A DNA stretch of 64,000 nucleotides from Glycomyces sp. NRRL B-16210 (GTDB lineage Bacteria > Actinomycetota > Actinomycetes > Mycobacteriales > Micromonosporaceae). The notes under the pieces were generated by a model that saw nothing but the letters and a program-made list of their open reading frames with translations, was not told the DNA's origin and ran no database searches. Shown one piece after another: positions 35,286-42,936 of the stretch. Made by a program: the position numbers and the translations under genes. Every line of letters starts with the position of its first letter. The stretch's first letter is position 1. The stretch covers positions 186,001 through 250,000 of the forward strand of contig NZ_JOGR01000001.1 of NCBI RefSeq assembly GCF_000719515.1, written 5' to 3'.

Positions 35286-37577
35286 GTGACCGAATCTGGT
35301 TCCCTCACCCTGACCGCGACCCGCGCCCGCGCCGGGCTCGACGCGCGCCGCGGCATCGTGCGCCTCCACCCCGAAGCGCTGACCGCCCTGGACCTGCGTC
35401 CGGGCGACGCGGTCGAGCTGACCGGGCGGCGCACCACGACCGCGATCGCGCTCGAAGCCGACCGGTACGCCTCCCGCCGCGCCCTCTACGCCGACGACCT
35501 CACCCTCGGCAACATCGGCGCGCGCGACGGCGACGCGGTGCTCATCGCCTCCGCCGAGCTGGTCGCCGCCGACCGGGTGGTCGTGTCCGGGCCGGCCTCG
35601 GCCGTCGCCGTGGTCGACCCCGACACGCTGCGCCTGGCGCTCCTGTCGAAGGTCGTGGGCGAGGGCGACGACGTCTCGCTGCTGCCGATCGAGCTGGGGG
35701 ACTCCCAGCGGGAGATCGTCTCGGCGACCCGCCGGACCTTGAACAACACCGTCGGCATGGGCTGGACCACCATGGTGCTCAACGTGGTCGAGGCCAGCCC
35801 CGCCCGCGGGGCCATGATCACCTCGGACACGCGCGTGGAGTGGGAGCACGAGGTCCCCGCCTCCATCGACGTGCCGCTCGCCTCGGGCCGGATCGCGAAC
35901 CTGCGCCGCGCCGCGGCCCCGGCGGTCCCCGCGACCGGCGGCGGCGCCGCGGCCGCCTCGCGCCCGCAGTCGCGCACCGTCCGCTCCGAGCCCCGCCAGG
36001 CCGAGGCCGCGCCCGCGGTGCCCGCGATCCCCTACGACGAGCTCGCCGGCGCGCGCATCCCCGCCGAGGAGTTGCACGAACTGCTCGACCTCGGCTTCAA
36101 CCACCGCGAAGTGCTCAAGGTGGTCGGCACCGACATGGCCCTCGGCGTGCTCCTCTCCGGCCCTTCGGGGGCCGGCAAGGCCACGATCGCGCGCTCGGTC
36201 GCGGCCGCCGTGGGCGCCGAGGTCAGCGAGGTCTCCGGGCCCGATCTGGCCGCGATCGAGGCGAACGCCGCCGCCGACGCCCTCCGTGCGGCCGTCGCCG
36301 CCCTGGCCGTCCCCGGCGTGCTCCTCGTCCGCGGGATCGAGCACCTGGCCCCGGCCGGGAAGCCGACCCCCTTGGGCACCGTGTTCTCCCGGCTCGTCGA
36401 CGAGGTCCTCTCCGAGGCCGGGGAGCACGCCGTGGTGTGCACGACCGCCCGCATCGAGGACGTCGACCCCGGGCTGCGCTCGCGCCTCGAACACGAGGTC
36501 GTCGTCCCGATGCCCGACGGCGAGGCCCGCCGCGACCTCCTCGTCTACCTCACGCGCGGCATGAAGCTCGCCGAAGAGGTCAAGCTCGAGACGGTGGCGC
36601 ACAAGGCCCCCGGGTACGTCGCCTCCGACCTCGCCGTGATGATCCGCGAGGCCGGGGTGCGGGCCGCCATGCGCGCCAAGGACGGCGGGGCCACCGCCCT
36701 CCAGCAGTCCGATTTCGACGGCGCGCTCGACTCGGTCCGGCCCACGAGCCTCTCGGGCGACTCGGTCGAGCTCGGCGGCCTCACGCTCGACGACGTGGGC
36801 GGCATGGCCGACCTCAAGCAGACCCTCACCGAGACCGTCCTGTGGCCGCTGACGTACCCGGACGCGTTCACGCGCCTGGGCATCGAGGCCCCGCGCGGCA
36901 TCCTCCTGTACGGCCCTCCCGGGTGCGGCAAGACCTACATCGTGAGGGCAGTCGCGGGCGAGGGCCACGCGAACGTGCTCAGCGTCAAGGGCTCCGAGCT
37001 GCTGAACAAGTGGGTCGGTGAGTCGGAGAAGAACGTCCGCGAGCTGTTCCGCCGCGCCCGCCAGGCGAGCCCGACCCTGATGTTCTTCGACGAGCTCGAC
37101 GCGCTCGCCCCCGTGCGCGGGGGCGGCACCGACGGCGGCACCGCCGACCGCGTGGTGGCAGCGCTCCTGACCGAACTCGACGGCGCCGAGTCCCTTCGCG
37201 ACGTGGTGGTCATCGGGGCGACGAACCGGCCCGACATGATCGACCCGGCCCTGCTGCGGCCCGGGCGCCTCGAACGCCTCGTCTACGTGCCGCCGCCGGA
37301 CGCGCACGGGCGCGCGGACATCCTGCGCGCCAACGCGAAGAACGTGCCGTTCGACGAGGACGTGGACCTCGACGAGATCGCCGACGAGCTGTGGCTGTAC
37401 TCGGCGGCCGACTGCGCCGCGCTCGTGCGCGAGGCCGCGCTGACGGCCATGCGCGAGTCCCTTGAGGCCAGCGTGGTCACCGCCGCCCACATGGAGCAGG
37501 CGATGGAGCGGGTCCGCCCGAGCCTCGACCCCGACCAGCTGGAGTACCTGGAGAACTACGCCCACAACCGGGAGTGA
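35286..37577 (+). CDS. Cdc48/VCP-like AAA+ ATPase with a degenerate first ATPase domain
   Basis: 763 aa from GTG 35286 (TAGGCT 7 nt upstream, leaderless). Residues 1-190 are the double-psi-barrel N domain of Cdc48/VAT proteins. AAA domain 1 (about 255-470) has an altered Walker A, GPSGAGKAT, and no Walker B acid pair (VLLVRGIEHLAP where hhhhDE is expected), so it should not hydrolyse ATP. AAA domain 2 (about 500-740) is intact: GPPGCGKTY (about 541), LMFFDELDALAP (about 600), ATNRPDMIDPALLRPGRLER with the second region of homology. Such proteins unfold substrates as hexamers. Known in actinomycetes; the partners are not clear. Confidence 0.9.
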   Translation: MTESGSLTLTATRARAGLDARRGIVRLHPEALTALDLRPGDAVELTGRRTTTAIALEADRYASRRALYADDLTLGNIGARDGDAVLIASAELVAADRVVVSGPASAVAVVDPDTLRLALLSKVVGEGDDVSLLPIELGDSQREIVSATRRTLNNTVGMGWTTMVLNVVEASPARGAMITSDTRVEWEHEVPASIDVPLASGRIANLRRAAAPAVPATGGGAAAASRPQSRTVRSEPRQAEAAPAVPAIPYDELAGARIPAEELHELLDLGFNHREVLKVVGTDMALGVLLSGPSGAGKATIARSVAAAVGAEVSEVSGPDLAAIEANAAADALRAAVAALAVPGVLLVRGIEHLAPAGKPTPLGTVFSRLVDEVLSEAGEHAVVCTTARIEDVDPGLRSRLEHEVVVPMPDGEARRDLLVYLTRGMKLAEEVKLETVAHKAPGYVASDLAVMIREAGVRAAMRAKDGGATALQQSDFDGALDSVRPTSLSGDSVELGGLTLDDVGGMADLKQTLTETVLWPLTYPDAFTRLGIEAPRGILLYGPPGCGKTYIVRAVAGEGHANVLSVKGSELLNKWVGESEKNVRELFRRARQASPTLMFFDELDALAPVRGGGTDGGTADRVVAALLTELDGAESLRDVVVIGATNRPDMIDPALLRPGRLERLVYVPPPDAHGRADILRANAKNVPFDEDVDLDEIADELWLYSAADCAALVREAALTAMRESLEASVVTAAHMEQAMERVRPSLDPDQLEYLENYAHNRE

Positions 37578-38002
37578 GCGCGAGTCCGCAAGCGCCGCAG
37601 CGGCGGCGGTGCGACCCGTTCGCGTGAAACGGCTCGTGGACGGGCGGCGCGGGGGCTACGCTGGTTTGAACGGCGACCGCCTGGGAACGCAGAAAAGGAC
37701 CGCATGCGCATGGCATGGGTCCGCAAGACAGGTTGGTCGGGAGACCGCAGTCTCTGACACCGGCTGGCGCTGCTCGACACGTTCTAGCCCCAGGACTTGC
37801 AGTCAACCGGGTGAGTGGCGACAGGACAACTGCGGCCTCCCGCAAGAAGAATTCTTGCGCATTCACTGAATAGGGTCAAGACCTGAGGTCGGCTTCTTTT
37901 GTCGGCTACCCGACACAAGCCTTCCCAGAAGTAACGCACAGTGATAATTTCGGGAGTTCGGCAAGCGTTTTACAAGGTGTTCCAACCGAACTCCCGCTCC
38001 AC
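37578..38002. other. 425-bp gene-poor interval with a possible small transcript
   Basis: Between convergent genes I see no long gene. A 17-codon frame on the + strand (37703-37756) follows AAAAGGA, and TACGCT (37657-37662) could be its -10. CGCAAGAA-GAA-TTCTTGCG (37842-37860) is a tight 8-bp hairpin. GTCGGCTAC-CCGAC-like pairing near 37900-37915 may end thrC transcription from the other side. I find no tRNA or tmRNA features. Confidence 0.45.
37703..37756 (+). CDS. Possible 17-aa leader-like peptide
   Basis: ATG 37703 lies 5 nt after AAAAGGA, a good ribosome site, and the frame MRMAWVRKTGWSGDRSL ends at TGA. It carries two Trp and four Arg. Nothing downstream on this strand is a coding gene: the next gene, thrC, is on the other strand. 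So it is not an ordinary attenuator. It could be a free micropeptide, part of an sRNA, or chance. Confidence 0.25.
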
Positions 38003-39316
38003 TCAGGATTCCAGGAGTCCGGCTTCCTTCGCCGCCTTCAAGGAAGGCTTGACGGTGTGCGTCGGCCCGACCAGTGACGACACCGCGTCCAAAGTCTTCA
38101 GTCCCTCACCGGTGTTGAAAATGACGGTCTCCGCCTCCGGGTCCAACTGCCCCGACTCCAGGAGCTTACGCAGCGTAGCCACGACCACGCCGCCGGCCGT
38201 TTCAGCGAACACGCCCGTGGTAGAGGCGAGCAACCGCACGCCCTCGCGGATCTCGTCGTCGGTCACCTTCGCCATCCCGCCGCCGGTCGAGCGGCACGCC
38301 TCGATCGCGTAGGGCCCGGCCGCCGGGTCGCCGATGTTGAGGCTCTTGGCGATCCCCGTCGGCTTCACCGGCGTGATCACGTCCGTCCCGGCGTCGTAGG
38401 CGTCGGCGATCGGGCTGCACCCGGCCGACTGCGCGCCGAAGACGCGGACCTTGCCCGGCTCGGTCAGCCCGATCTCGGCGGCCTCCTCGAAGGCCTTGTG
38501 GATCTTCGTGAGCAGCTCGCCCGAGGCCATCGGGACCACGACCTGCTCGGGCAGGCGCCAGCCGAGCTGCTCGGCGACCTCGTAGCCGAGCGTCTTGGAG
38601 CCCTCGGCGTAGTAGGGCCGGATGTTGACGTTCACGAACGCGGTCGACTCGAAGTCGTCGGTCTCGGTCAGCTCCGAGCACAGCCGGTTGACGTCGTCGT
38701 AGGAGCCCTCGACGGACACGAGCGTGCCGCCGTAGATCGCCGACTGCACGATCTTGCCCGGCTCCAGGTCGTGGGGGATGAACACCACCGAGGGGACCCC
38801 GGCGCGGGCGGCGTGCGCGGCCACCGAGTTCGCCAGGTTGCCCGTCGAGGCGCACGCGAACCGGTCGAAGCCGAGCTTGACCGCCGCCGAGACCGCCGTG
38901 GAGACCACGCGGTCCTTGAACGAGTGGGTCGGGTTGGCGCTGTCGTCCTTGACCCAGAGCTTGCGCATCCCCAGGGCCTTCGCCAGGTGCTTCGCGTCGA
39001 TGAGCGGGGTCAGGCCCGGGTCGAGGCTCACGCGGTCCTCGGGGTGGGCGCCGACCGGCAGGAGCGGGGCGTAGCGCCAGATGTTCTGCGGGCCGGCCTC
39101 GATCTGCTCGCGCGTGACCTTCGCCAGCGCCTCCTGGTCGTAGTCCACTTCCAGGGGCCCGAAACACTGCCAACACGCGTGCTGGGCGATGAGGTCGTAG
39201 GTGGCGTCGCAGTTGCGGCAGATCAGGCCCTTGGCGGGGCTGTCGTAGCCGAGTTCCCCGCTCTGCGAAGCGGAGGGCGCGTCGGCAGAACCGGAGGCGG
39301 TGTTTTGGACGGACAT
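38003..39316 (-). CDS. thrC: Threonine synthase
   Basis: 437 aa from ATG 39316, preceded by GGGAGGAG; a 17-residue longer frame would run into the riboswitch. It converts O-phosphohomoserine to threonine with pyridoxal phosphate in the cytosol. Residues 31-55 carry a zinc-ribbon-like CRNC...CWQC. The PLP lysine is in NPTHSFKDRVVST, the phosphate-binding loop is ASTGNLANSVAAHAA, and STGGGMAK is visible later. Length and order fit the actinobacterial/plant-like class. It stands apart from hom and thrB, and its leader holds a SAM-I riboswitch, which is unusual wiring for a threonine gene. Confidence 0.95.
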   Translation of the reverse strand: MSVQNTASGSADAPSASQSGELGYDSPAKGLICRNCDATYDLIAQHACWQCFGPLEVDYDQEALAKVTREQIEAGPQNIWRYAPLLPVGAHPEDRVSLDPGLTPLIDAKHLAKALGMRKLWVKDDSANPTHSFKDRVVSTAVSAAVKLGFDRFACASTGNLANSVAAHAARAGVPSVVFIPHDLEPGKIVQSAIYGGTLVSVEGSYDDVNRLCSELTETDDFESTAFVNVNIRPYYAEGSKTLGYEVAEQLGWRLPEQVVVPMASGELLTKIHKAFEEAAEIGLTEPGKVRVFGAQSAGCSPIADAYDAGTDVITPVKPTGIAKSLNIGDPAAGPYAIEACRSTGGGMAKVTDDEIREGVRLLASTTGVFAETAGGVVVATLRKLLESGQLDPEAETVIFNTGEGLKTLDAVSSLVGPTHTVKPSLKAAKEAGLLES

Positions 39317-39332
39317 ACGAGAAGGCTCCTCC

Positions 39333-39443
39333 CTCATCTTTCCCGCGAAGCGGGCCGGATTTGGCACCTGCCTCCGCGCGGATCGCGCGTCGGTGGTTGC
39401 CGCAGCGTCGCAGGGCCGGACCCCTCAGCTGCTCTGGATGAAG
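39333..39443 (-). ncRNA. SAM-I (S-box) riboswitch in the thrC leader
   Basis: Read on the minus strand, the segment follows the S-box consensus in order: CTTCATCCAGAGCAG (P1 left and the kink-turn side), TGAGGGGTCCGGCCC, TGCGGCAACC (the GCAACC core), a P3 hairpin with GCGCGGATCGCGCG-like pairing, AGGTGCCAAATCC (GGUGCUAAUUCC in the consensus), a CCCGCTTCGCGGG P4 hairpin, then AAAGATGAG closing P1. The right strand of P1 runs directly into the GGGAGGAG ribosome site of thrC. This suggests translational control, with SAM binding hiding the site through an extended P1. Confidence 0.92.
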
Positions 39444-39453
39444 TACGAGGCGA

Positions 39454-39483
39454 ATGCTACGGGTGCGTTGCCGAGAGCCGCAA
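39454..39483 (-). promoter_or_regulatory. thrC promoter
   Basis: On the minus strand TTGCGG (39483-39478), 18-bp spacer and TAGCAT (39459-39454) would start transcription near 39447, just before the riboswitch begins at 39443. The match in position supports both calls. Confidence 0.65.
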
Positions 39484-39630
39484 CCGGAGTTCCAGGTTTC
39501 GAGACGAGCTCACAATCCCACAGTTCCCATCGGATCAGTGCGGGATACCAGGTCAACGCCTTGGAATCGGTGCACGGCAGGCGTGAGGGGCGTGAGGCCG
39601 ATCGCCGTCTGTCGGTGATCCGTCACGCGC

Positions 39631-40494
39631 TCACCGCGCCCGCCGGGTCGCCTCCCACACCGCCCGGGCGTCGGCGGTGCCGGCCACGTCGTGCACGCGC
39701 ACGCCCCACGCGCCGGCCTCGAAGGCCAGGACCGAGGTCGCCAGGGTCGCCGCCTCCCGCTGCCCGACCGGGCGCGGCTTGCCGCTCTCGTCGCCCAGGA
39801 GCGAACCCAGGTACGACTTGCGGGAGGACCCGAACAGCACCGGGTAGCCCAGCGCCACGAACTCGTCGAGGTGCGCCGACAGCCGCCAGTTGTGCTCGGC
39901 GGTCTTGGCGAACCCGAGCCCGGGGTCGAGGATGAGCCGCTCGCGGTCCACTCCGGAGTCCAGCGCGGCCTCGACGCGGTCCTCCAGCTCGGCCTTCACG
40001 TCGGCGACGACGCTGTCGTAGCTGGTGAGCCGTTGCATGTCCGCCGAGTGCCCCCGCCAGTGCATGAGGACCCAGTGGACGCCGGCGTCGGCCACGACCC
40101 CGGCCATGTCGGGGTCGGCCAGGCCGCCCGAGACGTCGTTGACGACGCGCGCGCCCGCCTCCACGGCCGCGGCGGCCACCGCCGCGCGCGTCGTGTCGAT
40201 CGAGACGGTCAGGCCCCGTTCGGTCAGGGCGGCCACCACGTCGACCACGCGGGCGGTCTCGGTGGCGGCGTCGACCCGCTCGGCGCCGGGCCGGGTCGAC
40301 TCGCCGCCGACGTCGATGAGGTCGGCGCCCTCGGCGCCCATCTGCTCGCCGTGGGCGACCGCGTCGGCGAAGTCGAGGTAGCGACCGCCGTCCGAGAAGG
40401 AGTCGGGGGTGACATTGAGGACCCCCATGATCCGCGGCCGGGCCGGATCGGGGTCCGGCGCCCGTGTCGCGGCGCTAATCTGCGGCGTAGTCAC
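39631..40494 (-). CDS. folP: Dihydropteroate synthase
   Basis: 287 aa from GTG 40494; TAACGT lies 7 nt upstream, pointing to a leaderless start. It condenses 4-aminobenzoate with hydroxymethyl-dihydropterin diphosphate in folate synthesis. Signatures are GVLNVTPDSFSDGG (N-terminal DHPS motif), DVGGESTRPGAERV, SIDTTRAAVAAAAVEAGA, NDVSGG, LMHWRG, LILDPGLGFAKT and SSRKSYLGSLLG. The sulfonamide-contact loops are present. No other folate gene (folB, folK, folE) adjoins it, unlike the common actinobacterial cluster; the neighbour upstream is a membrane-anchored protein. Confidence 0.95.
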   Translation of the reverse strand: MTTPQISAATRAPDPDPARPRIMGVLNVTPDSFSDGGRYLDFADAVAHGEQMGAEGADLIDVGGESTRPGAERVDAATETARVVDVVAALTERGLTVSIDTTRAAVAAAAVEAGARVVNDVSGGLADPDMAGVVADAGVHWVLMHWRGHSADMQRLTSYDSVVADVKAELEDRVEAALDSGVDRERLILDPGLGFAKTAEHNWRLSAHLDEFVALGYPVLFGSSRKSYLGSLLGDESGKPRPVGQREAATLATSVLAFEAGAWGVRVHDVAGTADARAVWEATRRAR

Positions 40495-40535
40495 GGCATC
40501 GACGTTACCCGCGGCGGGCGCGTGCCCGCCGCGCG

Positions 40536-41606
40536 TCAAGCGAGCGCCGTGAGGTCGAGCACGTGCCACACGAGCAGATCGTCCGTCCCGGTGGACCACC
40601 ACAGGCGCCGCGCGTCCGCTCCGGTCCGGCCCGCGCTCGTCGCCACGAGGTAGGCCTCCTGCTCCTGGAGGTCGAAGAGGGTCACCGTGACCCCGTCGCC
40701 GGTCGCCGCGGTCCGCTCGGCGAGCGGCTCGAAGCGGTCGATGAGGCCCACGTCCGGCGAGACGGCCGAGGCGAAGCCCTCGGCGACGGTGATCCGCCCG
40801 CTCCCGTCTGGACGGACGAGGTCGACGCGGGCGCCGTCGGCGGCGTTCACCACCAGGCGGCACCAGGTGGCCGAGCACAGGGTCAGCTCGTCGGCCCCGG
40901 CGAAGACCTTGACGCCCGTCCCGGTGTCGGTGCGCACGAGCTGCGCCCCGCCGAGGGAGTCGGACCCGGCGCTGGCGAGCCACGGCCAGGCGGCGGCCTG
41001 CCAGGCGCCGCGGTGGCCCACGACGGCGACCTCGCCGCCGTCGACGGCGATGGACCGGTGCTCGGTGACGAGCGCTTCGCTGCGGGCGGAGGCGAGCCAG
41101 TGGAGGCCTTCGGCGGCGAACTGGAGATCGTAGACGCTGCCGTAGGTGATGACGTCGCCGGTGTCGGCGGTCAGGAGCGTCGGCTCGCCGATGCCGTCCG
41201 CCTCGCGCGGGGCCGTCCACAGTCGGGAGACGACCCGGCCCCTCTCGTCGGGTTCGGAGGCGATCCAGGCGATGCGCTCGCCGGTGGCGGCCGCGGCGAC
41301 GACTCCGGGGACGCCGCCGGACTCGGCGACCACGGTGACGGTGGCCTTGCCGCCCTCCCCGGGCGAGCCGGGCCGGTTCGCCACGTGCAGGAGGTCCCCG
41401 GACTCGTTGGTGCCCAGGAACGTGTCCTCGTCCGGGCCGGGCTGGTCGAGGAGCAGCAGCGGGGTCCAGACCTCGCCGTCGACCCAGCCGGGCCAGTCGA
41501 CCGGTTCGGCGTCCCAGCGTTCCCACACGCTCGGCTGCGCCGGGGGCACCGCGGTGGTCTCGGGCCGGTCGGGGGAGGGCCACACGAGCCAGGCGAGGGC
41601 CAGCAC
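40536..41606 (-). CDS. Membrane-anchored protein of unknown function
   Basis: 356 aa from GTG 41606, the most upstream standard start in this frame. It begins directly with a hydrophobic stretch (LALAWLVWPSP); the charged segment a signal anchor should carry (GRVRSPNAAQRLTLAGAA) is encoded in frame just upstream without an ATG, GTG or TTG. So either a rare start codon is used or the annotated start is short. The rest looks like a beta-rich, propeller-type extracellular domain, with repeated strands such as RIAWIASEPDERGRVVSRLW and WLASARSEALVTEH. Two cysteines occur close together (CSATWC). No family recognised. Confidence 0.65.
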   Translation of the reverse strand: MLALAWLVWPSPDRPETTAVPPAQPSVWERWDAEPVDWPGWVDGEVWTPLLLLDQPGPDEDTFLGTNESGDLLHVANRPGSPGEGGKATVTVVAESGGVPGVVAAAATGERIAWIASEPDERGRVVSRLWTAPREADGIGEPTLLTADTGDVITYGSVYDLQFAAEGLHWLASARSEALVTEHRSIAVDGGEVAVVGHRGAWQAAAWPWLASAGSDSLGGAQLVRTDTGTGVKVFAGADELTLCSATWCRLVVNAADGARVDLVRPDGSGRITVAEGFASAVSPDVGLIDRFEPLAERTAATGDGVTVTLFDLQEQEAYLVATSAGRTGADARRLWWSTGTDDLLVWHVLDLTALA

Positions 41607-41724
41607 GGCCGCTCCGGCGAGGGTGAGCCGCTGCGCGGCGTTCGGGGAGCGGACACGGCCCTGCGCGGCCGCGGGCGCCCGAGCGCCCGCGGCTTCCAGG
41701 GAGGCCGGTTGCCGTCCCAGCGGT

Positions 41725-42618
41725 TCAGTCGCGGTCGCGGGACTTGTACAGGTACACCAGGCCCGCGCCGACGCCGGCGGCGGTGGCCGCCGGGAGCGCG
41801 AGCTTCGCGGCGCGGCGTCCGCGCCGGTAGTCCAGGACCGTCCAGCCGTAGTGGCGGGCCTGCCGGGCCAGGCGCGAGTCCGGGTTGACGGCGATGGCCC
41901 GCCCGACCTTGCGCAGCATCGGCAGGTCGTTCGCCGAGTCGGAGTAGGCGGTGCACTGCTCCAGGTCGAGTCCGCGCTCGGACGCGAGCTGGGCGATGCC
42001 CTCGGCCTTGGCGGGGCCGTGCATGAGGTCGCCGACGAGGCGGCCGGTGTAGCAGCCGTTCTCGATCTCGGCGATCGTGCCGAGCGCGCCGGTCAGCCCC
42101 AGCCGCGAGGCGAGGAGCCCGGCGAGCTCGACGGGGCTGGCGGTGACGAGCCAGACCTCCTGGCCCGTCTCGAGGTGGCGCTCGGCCAGCCTGCGGACGG
42201 GGTCGAGGATGCGCGGGGAGATGTCGCGGTCGACGACCTCCTCGCACAGCGCGCGCATCTCGTCGACCGGGAACCCGGCGACGAGTTCGAGCGCGGAGGT
42301 CTTCACCGAGGAGATGTGGCCGTGGTGCTCGGTGCCGCGGAACTTGAAGCTCGCCTGCTTCCATGCGAAGCCGATGATGTCGCGCATGGAGAGCACGCCG
42401 TGCTTGGCGAGGGCGCGGGCGAGCCAGTAGGAGGAGGCGCCGTGCATGAAGGTGTTGTCGACGTCGAAGAACGCCGCGGACGGAATATGGGCGAGTTCGT
42501 CGTCTCCCGGGGCAGCGGGCTCGACGACGACGGAGTGGGTGAGCGCGGTGCCGCCAGCCCGCACAGCTCGTGGACGGGGTGTGGCGGAGGCGCTGGAGGA
42601 AGCCTCGATCTCAGACAC
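41725..42618 (-). CDS. HAD-IB phosphatase with C-terminal membrane helix
   Basis: 297 aa from GTG 42618; TAGGCT is 6 nt upstream, so probably leaderless. Motif I is FFDVDNTFMHGASS (nucleophile Asp followed by D-N-T), motif II is WLVTASPVELAG, and motif III/IV is AYSDSANDLPMLRKVG, as in SerB- and CicA-like HAD-IB phosphatases. A hydrophobic segment near the C terminus (LALPAATAAGVGAGLVYLY) followed by KSRDRD suggests a membrane tail. The substrate may be a phosphoserine-like or lipid phosphate; not resolvable. Confidence 0.88.
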   Translation of the reverse strand: MSEIEASSSASATPRPRAVRAGGTALTHSVVVEPAAPGDDELAHIPSAAFFDVDNTFMHGASSYWLARALAKHGVLSMRDIIGFAWKQASFKFRGTEHHGHISSVKTSALELVAGFPVDEMRALCEEVVDRDISPRILDPVRRLAERHLETGQEVWLVTASPVELAGLLASRLGLTGALGTIAEIENGCYTGRLVGDLMHGPAKAEGIAQLASERGLDLEQCTAYSDSANDLPMLRKVGRAIAVNPDSRLARQARHYGWTVLDYRRGRRAAKLALPAATAAGVGAGLVYLYKSRDRD

Positions 42619-42921
42619 CCTAAAAGCCTACCGGCCTTAAGCGGACGGCCTGTAACGCCAGGACGCGAGCCCGGTGAATTTCCAGTGTGGGCCCAGTTAC
42701 GTCCTTCGGGCGCAATGCGAGGTTTAGTGGGAAGGGCAGGGACGGAGCCGTCTCGGCGGCGGCGCGAGAGCGCCCGATCCGGCCGCGGGAAAGCGGGGGA
42801 GACGTTCGCGACATCCTTCTTCCCGGCAAGGCCGAGGGCCGGGACGCCGCGTGGCGTCCCGGCCCGTACTCCGCACCTTTTCGCTGACAGGCTCGCTGGT
42901 TGAACAGGCTGGTTGAACCGG
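42619..42921. other. Intergenic region between HAD gene and rsbN-like gene
   Basis: It holds the HAD-gene promoter element (TAGGCT), a perfect terminator hairpin and a 13-bp tandem repeat, both listed separately. I see no gene or RNA in the remaining about 200 bp. Confidence 0.5.
42836..42865 (-). terminator. Terminator of the rsbN-like gene
   Basis: GGGCCGGGACGCC (42836-42848) and GGCGTCCCGGCCC (42853-42865) form a perfect 13-bp stem with a GCGT loop, 57 bp beyond the stop of the reverse-strand gene. No strong T-tract. Confidence 0.75.
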
Positions 42922-42936
42922 CTAGTTGAACAGGTC
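42898..42936. repeat. 13-bp tandem repeat over the rsbN-like stop codon
   Basis: GGTTGAACAGGCT (42898-42910), GGTTGAACCGGCT (42911-42923) and AGTTGAACAGGTC (42924-42936) are consecutive 13-bp units. The TAG stop of the reverse gene is at 42922-42924. As with the 16-bp array at 6788, the period is not a multiple of three. Confidence 0.8.

Noticed and set aside
37578..38002. tmRNA, RNase P RNA, SRP RNA or a tRNA in the gap before thrC
   Set aside because: No CCA-type acceptor ends, T-loop GTTCGA motif, tag peptide or SRP GGAAG core could be found.
39631..41583. Single 650-codon protein joining folP with upstream sequence
   Set aside because: The upstream part is out of frame with the membrane-anchored protein gene there. 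The folP family N terminus and a -10 element fit GTG 40494.
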